Under the pieces are notes generated by a model. That model made no database searches and was not told where the DNA came from. It saw only the letters and a list, made by a program, of their open reading frames with translations. Shown here piece after piece: positions 1-5,266 of a stretch of 8,231 nucleotides of DNA. The number at the start of each line of letters is the position of its first letter. The stretch's first letter is position 1. Origin of the DNA: an uncultured Clostridia bacterium (GTDB lineage Bacteria > Bacillota > Clostridia > TANB77 > CAG-508); the NCBI GenBank assembly GCA_934153805.1, contig CAKPFO010000056.1:1-8231 (forward strand), given 5' to 3'. A program made the translations under genes and the position numbers.

Positions 1-5
1 TTTAT

Positions 6-61
6 ATAAGCACAAAATGTGCTAATTAGATTATACTAATAATATCACATTTCGTGCTTAT
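6..61. repeat. Long inverted repeat at the left edge
   Basis: Arms at 6-21 and 46-61 are complementary over 16 bp with one mismatch, around a 24-base loop. The left arm also belongs to a smaller perfect hairpin, AGCACA-AAA-TGTGCT at 9-23, so two mutually exclusive folds are possible. The loop carries a further ATTAG/CTAAT pair. Neither side has a T-tract, so this is not a standard intrinsic terminator. It could be an operator pair for a gene beyond the left edge, or a small palindromic mobile-element relic. Confidence 0.6.
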
Positions 62-173
62 TGTAAACATAATATTGAATGTTTGTTTTAGAAAATATCG
101 ACACTTTTTGAGCTTTTTCGTAGTGTTATTTTTATTCTTTCACTTGATTTTCCTGTAATTTCTATTTTTTAAT

Positions 174-196
174 TGTCCCCATTGGCACAAATTAAT
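174..196 (-). repeat. GGGGACA-containing motif at the end of gene A
   Basis: On the minus strand the sequence reads ATTAAT, then GTGCCAATGGGGACA, overlapping and directly following the stop of gene A. A related string, ATTAAT followed by GTGGACTAGGGGACA, follows gene C at 3245-3266. G-runs are rare in this AT-rich DNA, so the shared tail stands out. From memory, GTGCC..GGGGACA-like strings occur in dispersed elements of clostridial genomes. A link to REP-type or IS200-like elements is an inference. The rest of 62-191 shows no gene and no convincing terminator. Confidence 0.35.
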
Positions 197-1298
197 CTAT
201 TTTAATAATTTGTACTGTTGTATAAGTTCCGCCACCTGTATTATTACGCCATTTTAAAATTGTACCTTTTTTTATATTTTGTATTTTATATAATGATGGA
301 TATCCTTGTGTTCCAAAATGTGAAGATGTAATGCGAGTAGCATTACAAGAATCACTAACATAGGATATATCACCTTGGTCATATGCCGAATGAAAAAAAA
401 TTAGTCCATTATTTATATCTTCAGTAGCTGTCCAATTATTAGCAGACCATAATGAAACAAGAACTTTATACGAACTGTTACCTAGAGCATTTATCTCACT
501 TACTGGTATGCTTACCTTCGAATCTGTTCCATAGTAACCTGCCTGCGGTATTGTAATTTCTGCATTTTTTTCATTTTTTGTTATTGTGCTTGCAGTTACT
601 GTTTTACCTGCATAATTTTCCATCGTTCCTGTTATTAGTTTTCCGTCTTTATAGGCTGTATAATCTTTTAGCACCTGTCCTTCTGTTGCTGTTACTTTGC
701 TTAATGTTTCTTTTAAATTTGTTAGCTCTGTTGCTTTACTTGTTAGACTATTATTCTCATTTTGTAACTTATTTTTTTCATTCTCTATATTGGTAACTTT
801 GTCATTTAGTTCTGCTATCTTTTTATCTTTTTCATCTCCTGTTGCAGACATTGAATCTAATTGCTCTTGCAATCGTTTTACTTGTCCTTCTAATAATTCT
901 ATTTTTGCTTTATTTTCTGTATAACTTCCAGAAGATGTCGTTGTTCCTTGATATATATCTAATAAGCTTATTTCATATCCATTATCTTTTAAAATTATTG
1001 TATCTTTATCATCTTGCAAAGTTCCATATTTCGATATAATATCTTCTACTTGTTCTTGCTCTAATTCTTCATTTCTTCCTATTGCCTCTACTTGTGCTGC
1101 TAATATCTCTGTTCCTATTTTTTCTTTGGCTTCTGCTGTTATTTGTAGTCTTTTTGCCTCTTTTGCTTTGTTAAATATTCCATTATCTCCTATTGTCATA
1201 CTTACAGCTACTCCTGCTAATATTATTAGCACTATAATCGTTACAACCAAAGCAATTAAAGTTATACCTTTTTCTTCTCTCTTTTGTAATTTAAACAT
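192..1298 (-). CDS. Pilin-like surface protein, paralogue A
   Basis: This 368-residue protein has a type IV prepilin-like N-terminus: a charged leader ending in Gly11, then ITLIALVV and a hydrophobic helix to about residue 34. Cleavage after Gly11 by a prepilin peptidase is predicted. Residues 35-120 form the shared stalk (IGDNGIF, AKEAKRLQ, DNGYEISL). Residues 126-200 form a heptad-rich coiled coil, about ten residues longer than in B. The GTM...GYY module spans about 201-269. The last 99 residues are copy-specific, with WTATED, AYDQ and KKGTIL motifs and one cysteine. The start at 1298 is supported by AGGAGG seven bases upstream (1306-1311). It is the last gene of the array, 207 bases after B, with its own candidate promoter. 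The role is probably a surface fibre or adhesin subunit. The family assignment is firm for the N-terminus and inferred for the rest. Confidence 0.85.
   Translation of the reverse strand: MFKLQKREEKGITLIALVVTIIVLIILAGVAVSMTIGDNGIFNKAKEAKRLQITAEAKEKIGTEILAAQVEAIGRNEELEQEQVEDIISKYGTLQDDKDTIILKDNGYEISLLDIYQGTTTSSGSYTENKAKIELLEGQVKRLQEQLDSMSATGDEKDKKIAELNDKVTNIENEKNKLQNENNSLTSKATELTNLKETLSKVTATEGQVLKDYTAYKDGKLITGTMENYAGKTVTASTITKNEKNAEITIPQAGYYGTDSKVSIPVSEINALGNSSYKVLVSLWSANNWTATEDINNGLIFFHSAYDQGDISYVSDSCNATRITSSHFGTQGYPSLYKIQNIKKGTILKWRNNTGGGTYTTVQIIKID
829..1010. repeat. 182-bp block identical to 2353-2534 (genes A and B)
   Basis: By eye this block matches 2353-2534 base for base at a constant offset of 1524. 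The flanks begin to differ immediately outside it, at 825 and 828 on one side and 1011 on the other. It encodes residues 97-157 of both proteins: the end of the stalk and the first half of the coiled coil. Identity at synonymous sites here, with divergence on both sides, is what recent gene conversion leaves. Confidence 0.85.
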
Positions 1299-1370
1299 TA
1301 ATTTTCCTCCTATTTTTTTTTATAAAATTTGTATATAATTTACTAGTTTCACTAAAATTTTATATTTAAT

Positions 1371-1397
1371 ACTGTATCTTTTTTCAAAACATACAGT
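1371..1397 (-). promoter_or_regulatory. Hairpin in the leader of gene A
   Basis: ACTGTAT at 1371-1377 pairs with ATACAGT at 1391-1397. Inside, TTTT (1379-1382) pairs with AAAA (1386-1389) across one mismatch, leaving a three-base loop. It lies about 75 bases upstream of the start codon, between the candidate promoter (1411-1454) and the ribosome binding site, so it would be transcribed. No T-tract follows on the minus strand, which argues against a terminator. It could be an operator or an mRNA-stabilising stem. Confidence 0.4.
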
Positions 1398-1410
1398 AAC
1401 ATGTCTGTTT

Positions 1411-1454
1411 CTATTTAGCTACATTATAACATACATTTTTCTTTAATAAATTTA
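1411..1454 (-). promoter_or_regulatory. Candidate promoter of gene A
   Basis: On the minus strand a perfect extended -10, TGT then TATAAT (-10 at 1423-1428), is preceded 16 bases upstream by a weak -35, TTTATT. The 44-base block aligns without gaps to the block upstream of gene E (6591-6634), with 31 of 44 positions the same and most differences transitions. The flanks do not align, so the conservation is local to the promoter. Transcription from here would give a leader of about 118 bases. Confidence 0.55.
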
Positions 1455-1505
1455 TAGTATTGTTTTCTAATTTATATTGTTTTATGCTTCTATCATATTA
1501 ATATG

Positions 1506-2822
1506 TTAATTATTAATTTTATAAATATTAGCAATCCACTTTGCATTTGTCCACACTGGAATACTTGGTGTAACTGTTATAGTTTTTTCTAGACTATTAT
1601 AATTATAGGAAAAATTTATATATATATCGCTTTGTCCACTTCCAATTACAGTATTAGTTAATTCAACTAGTATATTTTTAGTATCTAATTCAGTTGGTAA
1701 AGATTCATTTGTAAAATGATATGCACTATTTGTTCCCGAAGATTCTACTGATGTTACACCTGACGCAATTAATGTGCAATTTGTTCCAACTGTATATAGA
1801 AATGGATAATTTGCAAAATCGCTATTGGCACCAGATACTACTATATTATTATCATTTATACTATATGAGTAATTCATAGACACATTTCTACAACCACTGC
1901 CAAACCATGCTCTATCTATTTGAACCGCTGTTGTATCTTTGTTCAATGGAGAATCCACTATGCCTTTTGTACGAATTATTTTTTCACCTTTAACCATTAG
2001 CAATCCAGATATTACGTTCTTTCCCAAAGTACTATTTATTTTACTTATTGGTATGCTTACCTTCGAATCGATTCCATAATAGCCTGCTGATGGTATCATA
2101 ATTTCTGCATTATTTCCATTTTGTTTCACTATCTTTGCTGTTACTGTTTTACCTACATAGTTTTCCATCGTTCCTGTTAGCAATTTTCCATCTTTATATG
2201 CTGTATAGCTTTTTAATATTTGATTTTCTGTTGCAGTCACTTTTCCTAAGTTTTCTTTTAATGCTGTTAATTCATTTGCTTTATTTTGCAACTCATTCTT
2301 TTCATTCTCTATTGTTGTTACTTTTTCGTTTAAGTCTGCTATTGTTTTGTCCTTTTCATCTCCTGTTGCAGACATTGAATCTAATTGCTCTTGCAATCGT
2401 TTTACTTGTCCTTCTAATAATTCTATTTTTGCTTTATTTTCTGTATAACTTCCAGAAGATGTCGTTGTTCCTTGATATATATCTAATAAGCTTATTTCAT
2501 ATCCATTATCTTTTAAAATTATTGTATCTTTATCGTCTTGTAATGTTCCATACTTTGATATTATATCTTCTACCTGTGCTTGTTCTAGCTCTTCATTTCT
2601 TTCTATAGCTTCAACTTGTGCTGCTAATATCTCTGTTCCTATTTTTTCTTTGGCTTCTGCTGTTATTTGTAATCTTTTTGCCTCTTTTGCTTTGGTAAAT
2701 ATTCCGTTATCTCCTACAGTCATACTTATGGCTATTCCTGCTAATATTATTAGCACTATTATTGTTACCACCAAGGCAATTAAGGTTATTCCCTTTTGAT
2801 TTTTAAATTGCTCTCTTTCCAT
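1506..2822 (-). CDS. Pilin-like surface protein, paralogue B
   Basis: This is the longest copy, at 438 residues. The leader MEREQFKNQKG differs from A, C and E, but Gly11 is in the same place, followed by ITLIALVV and the single hydrophobic helix. The stalk covers residues 35-120, the coiled coil 126-193, and the GTM...GYY module about 194-262. The copy-specific C-terminal region (263-438) is rich in Ser, Thr, Asn and alternating hydrophobic residues, as in an all-beta domain, with two cysteines (SGC and TNC). The start at 2822 is supported by GGAGG at 2829-2833, six bases upstream. A weak -10-like TACAAT lies at 2855-2860 without a good -35, so expression may depend on readthrough from the promoter at 3030-3058. 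No terminator is evident after the stop. It is probably an exported fibre subunit with a ligand-binding tip, and the ligand is unknown. Confidence 0.85.
   Translation of the reverse strand: MEREQFKNQKGITLIALVVTIIVLIILAGIAISMTVGDNGIFTKAKEAKRLQITAEAKEKIGTEILAAQVEAIERNEELEQAQVEDIISKYGTLQDDKDTIILKDNGYEISLLDIYQGTTTSSGSYTENKAKIELLEGQVKRLQEQLDSMSATGDEKDKTIADLNEKVTTIENEKNELQNKANELTALKENLGKVTATENQILKSYTAYKDGKLLTGTMENYVGKTVTAKIVKQNGNNAEIMIPSAGYYGIDSKVSIPISKINSTLGKNVISGLLMVKGEKIIRTKGIVDSPLNKDTTAVQIDRAWFGSGCRNVSMNYSYSINDNNIVVSGANSDFANYPFLYTVGTNCTLIASGVTSVESSGTNSAYHFTNESLPTELDTKNILVELTNTVIGSGQSDIYINFSYNYNSLEKTITVTPSIPVWTNAKWIANIYKINN
2353..2534. repeat. 182-bp block identical to 829-1010 (genes B and A)
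   Basis: This is the gene B partner of the A/B identical block. It encodes residues 97-157, spanning the end of the stalk and the first part of the coiled coil. Confidence 0.85.
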
Positions 2823-2863
2823 TTTTTCCCTCCATGTTTCGTTTTCTTTTATCTATTGTACAC

Positions 2864-2925
2864 AAAAAAAGATAGAAAAAAACGCTTAATTTTGCATAAC
2901 ACAAAAAAGCAGATTTCTTCTATCT
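2864..2925 (-). terminator. Intrinsic terminator after the 36-codon frame
   Basis: On the minus strand the arm at 2914-2925 pairs with 2870-2881 over 12 bp with one mismatch. An inner GCTT/AAGC pairing at 2884-2887 and 2907-2910 extends it. A run of seven T follows (2870 down to 2864). The upstream arm lies inside the end of the small reading frame, so translation could interfere with folding. That leaves open an attenuation role controlling readthrough into gene B. Confidence 0.55.
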
Positions 2926-2996
2926 CTACTATCTTTTATTTCTATTTCATTTAAACTATCGCTATATACAGCCACAACAGTTTTAGCTTTCGTCAT
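2886..2996 (-). CDS. Small protein of 36 residues, function unknown
   Basis: The frame starts at ATG (2994-2996) and ends at TAA (2886-2888). The product begins MTKAKTVVAVYSDSLNEIEI and ends in a basic, then hydrophobic stretch with LLFCVMQN. I do not recognise it. It has no signal peptide or clear membrane helix. Support comes from context: AGGAG at 3008-3012, eleven bases upstream of ATG; a near-consensus promoter at 3030-3058; and a hairpin with a T-run right after it. Together these give a self-contained transcript of about 160 bases. It could be a small regulator, a leader peptide governing gene B, a remnant of a longer gene, or a chance frame inside a small RNA. Confidence 0.45.
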   Translation of the reverse strand: MTKAKTVVAVYSDSLNEIEIKDSRDRRNLLFCVMQN

Positions 2997-3029
2997 TTTT
3001 TAGTTTTCTCCTTTGTTTTTCTTGTCCCT

Positions 3030-3058
3030 ATAATAACACTGTAAAAATTTAGTGTCAG
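3030..3058 (-). promoter_or_regulatory. Strong promoter with embedded inverted repeat
   Basis: On the minus strand: CTGACA (-35, 3053-3058), a 17-base spacer, then TATTAT (-10, 3030-3035) preceded by TGT as an extended -10. Each hexamer matches the housekeeping consensus at five of six positions. The spacer is bounded by an inverted repeat, ACACT...AGTGT (3037-3041 region and 3051-3055), placed where a repressor could block polymerase. It drives the 36-codon frame and possibly gene B. The stretch 3059-3244 upstream holds no gene or structure I can support. Confidence 0.6.
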
Positions 3059-3244
3059 TTACTAACACAAACAAACTTTGCTTTTTATTTTTCCTCTATC
3101 AATTTACATTTATTTTTATAAAATTACATTCCATCTCTACTACTTTATTTTTGTCCAAAATTCTTCCCCACATCACACTACCCTAAAATCCCTCATTTTT
3201 TCGATTTTTTATTAGTAGTATAAAAATTTTCAATGTTCCTACAA

Positions 3245-3266
3245 TGTCCCCTAGTCCACCATTAAT
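3245..3266 (-). repeat. GGGGACA-containing motif after gene C
   Basis: Three bases beyond the stop of gene C, the minus strand reads ATTAAT, then GTGGACTAGGGGACA. It resembles the string at the end of gene A (174-196). It may be a shared 3' boundary of a duplicated cassette or a short dispersed element. No U-tract hairpin is visible here. Confidence 0.35.
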
Positions 3267-3268
3267 AA

Positions 3269-4270
3269 TTATTTCATTTTATATAACATAGAGTTATACA
3301 TATAATGATAATCTGTAGCTGTTGTAGGATTTCCTGAGTTTATTATAGTAATAGTTTCACCTTTTTTCAATTTAACAAACTTTGAACGTAAATTATTCAA
3401 TTCAAAGCAATCTCCAAGACTTGATACTATTGTTCTAGTATCCACTGTAATTGTCGTAGTATAATTTCCTCCACCAACACCTGTTCCTACTGGTACTATT
3501 GTAACTATGCAATCCATATCTTCTGTTGCTGTATATGTTATTGGTGCGCTCCTATCTCCTGAAACTTTCTTAATTGATTCTAGACTTGTATAACTTTCCA
3601 ACTTATCATTTAATGCATCAATTTCATCCTTTAATTTATCCACTGATACACTAATCTTTGAATCTGTTCCATAGTATCCTGCTGATGGTACAGTAATTTC
3701 TGCGTTATCTCCATTTTCTGTTATACTACTTGCAGTTACCGTTTTACCTGCATAATTTTCCATTGTTCCTGTTATTAGTTTTCCGTTTGAATATGCCTTG
3801 TAATCTTTTAATACTTTGCCTTCTGTTGCTGTTGTTTGAGCTAGTTCTGCTTTTAGATTATCTAATTCTGCACTTCCTGTGCTACCTCCAGTTGAACCAC
3901 CTGAACTTGCTGTTGTTCCATTGTATATTTCTTTTAAACTTATTTCATATCCATTGTCTTTTAATTTTATTGTATCTCCGTCTGCTTGTAGCTCTCCGTA
4001 TTTTGCTATTATTTCTTCTACTTTAGATTGTTGTAATTGTTCGTTTTTTTGTACTGCTTCTACTTGTGCATCCAATATTTCTGTTCCTATTTTTTCTTTG
4101 GCTTCTGCTATTATTTGTAGTCTTTTTGCCTCTTTTGCTTTGGTAAATATTCCGTTATCTCCTACGGTCATACTTATAGCTATTCCTGCTAATATTATTA
4201 GCACTATTATTGTTATTACCAAGGCAATTAAGGTAATTCCTTTTTCTTCTCTTCTTTGTATATTTATCAT
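3269..4270 (-). CDS. Pilin-like surface protein, paralogue C
   Basis: This 333-residue protein has leader MINIQRREEKG with Gly11 as predicted cleavage site, then ITLIALVI and a hydrophobic helix. The stalk covers residues 35-120. Instead of a coiled coil it has a Ser/Gly-rich linker (ASSGGSTGGSTG, 121-132). The GTM...GYY module lies at about 146-211, followed by a short heptad helix (211-230) found only in this copy. The C-terminal domain (231-333) has YTATED, a Gly/Thr-rich strand, two cysteines and KKGETITI. The YTATED and KKG signatures are shared with A, which suggests divergent forms of one beta-sandwich fold. GGAGG at 4275-4279, four bases upstream, supports the start. It lies 73 bases after D and is probably the last gene of the E-D-C operon. 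Confidence 0.85.
   Translation of the reverse strand: MINIQRREEKGITLIALVITIIVLIILAGIAISMTVGDNGIFTKAKEAKRLQIIAEAKEKIGTEILDAQVEAVQKNEQLQQSKVEEIIAKYGELQADGDTIKLKDNGYEISLKEIYNGTTASSGGSTGGSTGSAELDNLKAELAQTTATEGKVLKDYKAYSNGKLITGTMENYAGKTVTASSITENGDNAEITVPSAGYYGTDSKISVSVDKLKDEIDALNDKLESYTSLESIKKVSGDRSAPITYTATEDMDCIVTIVPVGTGVGGGNYTTTITVDTRTIVSSLGDCFELNNLRSKFVKLKKGETITIINSGNPTTATDYHYMYNSMLYKMK
3708..3955. repeat. 248-bp block identical to 5928-6175 (genes C and E)
   Basis: Read side by side at a constant offset of 2220, the two segments show no difference. Mismatches begin immediately outside, at 3707 and 3702 on one side and 3956 (synonymous GAC/GAT) on the other. The block covers residues 106-188 of both proteins: the Ser/Gly linker and most of the GTM module. 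The upstream stalk and the downstream tip are diverged. Confidence 0.9.
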
Positions 4271-4321
4271 TTTCCCTCCATATATTTACACTATCTACAT
4301 CTTATTGTTTTGTTTATTTGG

Positions 4322-4391
4322 CTATTTTCCTCTTACCGTTCCATTAGGTGAAACAATAATAGTTTTTGTTGCTGACCATGTACCGTGAATG
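4322..4391 (-). other. Displaced C-terminal reading frame of gene D
   Basis: In the frame one base off from D, the minus strand encodes IHGTWSATKTI, then IVSPNGTVRGK and TAG at 4322-4324. This looks like a natural C-terminus with alternating hydrophobic residues and a basic end, while the in-frame end of D (HSRYMVSNKNYYCFT) does not. Removing one base near 4391 (minus-strand C after TGG) would join the two and give a 304-residue protein. The displaced frame has a TAA just upstream, so any shift must fall within roughly 4380-4397. It may be a real frameshift, an assembly error, or a chance frame. Confidence 0.4.
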
Positions 4392-5237
4392 CCATGTTAG
4401 TGGGAAAACATTATATCCTCCAACATATAAATACACATTTGCACTAGCATTATTTTCAGAATTTACCATAGAAGAAACATATATTGAGCACACTAGTTCA
4501 TGTTCCTGATTTAAGCTACTATTAATTGAACTAACACCATTTTTTATTTTTTCAACCGGTATACTTATTTTTGAAGTAGTTCCATAGTATCCTGCTGATG
4601 GTATTGGTATTTCTGCATTTTCCCCATTTTCTGCTATGCTGCTTGATGTTACAGTTTGTCCCTCATTATTTGCCATACTTCCTGTTATTAATTGTCCATC
4701 TTTGTATACAGTGTAGTCTTTCAAGATTTTGTCTTCTGTTGCTGTTGTTTGGGCTAACAATGCTTTTAAATCACTTAATTCTTTATTTGATTCTGTCTGT
4801 GTTTTTGATGCATCTTCTAATTTTTGTTCTAATAGTGCAACCTTTGCTTTTAGTTCTGTATAGCTTCCTGTACTAGTAGTAGTTCCCTTATAAATATCTG
4901 ACAAACTTATCTCATATCCATTATCTTTTAAGACAATTGTATCTTTGTCATCTTGTAATGTTCCATATTTTGATATTATATCTTCTACTTGTGCTTGCTC
5001 TAATTCTTCATTTCTCCCTATTGCCTCTACTTGAGCATCAAGTATCTCTGTTCCTATTTTTTCTTTTGCCTCTGCTGTTATTTGTAATCTTTTTGCTTCC
5101 TTTGCTTTTGTAAATATTCCGTTATTTCCTACGGTCATACTTATGGCTATTCCGGCTAATATAATTAGCACTATGATTGTTATTACTAATGTGATTAATG
5201 TTATTCCTGTTTGATTTTCTGTTTCTAAATTTTTCAT
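4344..5237 (-). CDS. Pilin-like surface protein, paralogue D, possibly frameshifted
   Basis: This is the shortest copy, at 297 residues as read. Leader MKNLETENQTG keeps Gly11 but has Thr instead of Lys before it, followed by ITLITLVI and the hydrophobic helix. The stalk (35-120) and the start of the coiled coil (SYTELKAK, about 126) are like A and B. The end of the coil (DLKALLAQTTATE, about 156-168) is like C and E, so D looks chimeric. The GTM module (164-231) reads GSM. The tip (232-297) is only 66 residues with two cysteines, and probably ends in the wrong frame (see 4322-4391). The ATG at 5237 is preceded in frame by TAA, fixing the start. It lies 29 bases after E and is probably co-transcribed with it. 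Confidence 0.75.
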   Translation of the reverse strand: MKNLETENQTGITLITLVITIIVLIILAGIAISMTVGNNGIFTKAKEAKRLQITAEAKEKIGTEILDAQVEAIGRNEELEQAQVEDIISKYGTLQDDKDTIVLKDNGYEISLSDIYKGTTTSTGSYTELKAKVALLEQKLEDASKTQTESNKELSDLKALLAQTTATEDKILKDYTVYKDGQLITGSMANNEGQTVTSSSIAENGENAEIPIPSAGYYGTTSKISIPVEKIKNGVSSINSSLNQEHELVCSIYVSSMVNSENNASANVYLYVGGYNVFPLTWHSRYMVSNKNYYCFT

Positions 5238-5250
5238 TTATATTAGTCAG

Positions 5251-5254
5251 TCCT
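5251..5254 (-). promoter_or_regulatory. Weak, distant ribosome binding site of gene D
   Basis: The best match on the minus strand is AGGA within AAAGGAC, 13 bases upstream of the D start. The other four copies have GGAGG or AGGAGG 4 to 7 bases away. D is therefore probably translated less efficiently, or depends on ribosomes finishing E 29 bases upstream. Confidence 0.4.
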
Positions 5255-5266
5255 TTCTTAACTTTG

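Noticed and set aside
101..126. ACACT...AGTGT as a terminator for gene A.
   Set aside because: Only five pairs with a long loop, and no T-run on the minus strand.
578..1338. Plus-strand open frames opposite genes A-E (also near 2135-2608, 3730-4388, 4598-4876, 5821-6512), rich in Leu, Phe and Ser.
   Set aside because: They mirror the low-complexity, Lys/Glu/Thr-rich coding of the minus-strand genes, lack ribosome binding sites, and recur opposite every paralogue. They are shadows.
1494..1505. Perfect 12-base palindrome CATATTAATATG just beyond the stop of gene B.
   Set aside because: Short A/T palindromes are expected often in DNA of this composition. There is no loop or T-run to suggest a terminator.
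3120..3175. A 24-codon ATG frame on the minus strand starting MWGRILDKNK.
   Set aside because: No credible ribosome binding site or promoter, and no recognisable product.
3180..3268. About 30 open codons on the minus strand after gene C (GGLGDIVGTLKIFILL, then KNRKNEGF).
   Set aside because: It looks membrane-like but is bounded by stops, has no ATG or ribosome binding site, and is short enough to be chance in AT-rich DNA.
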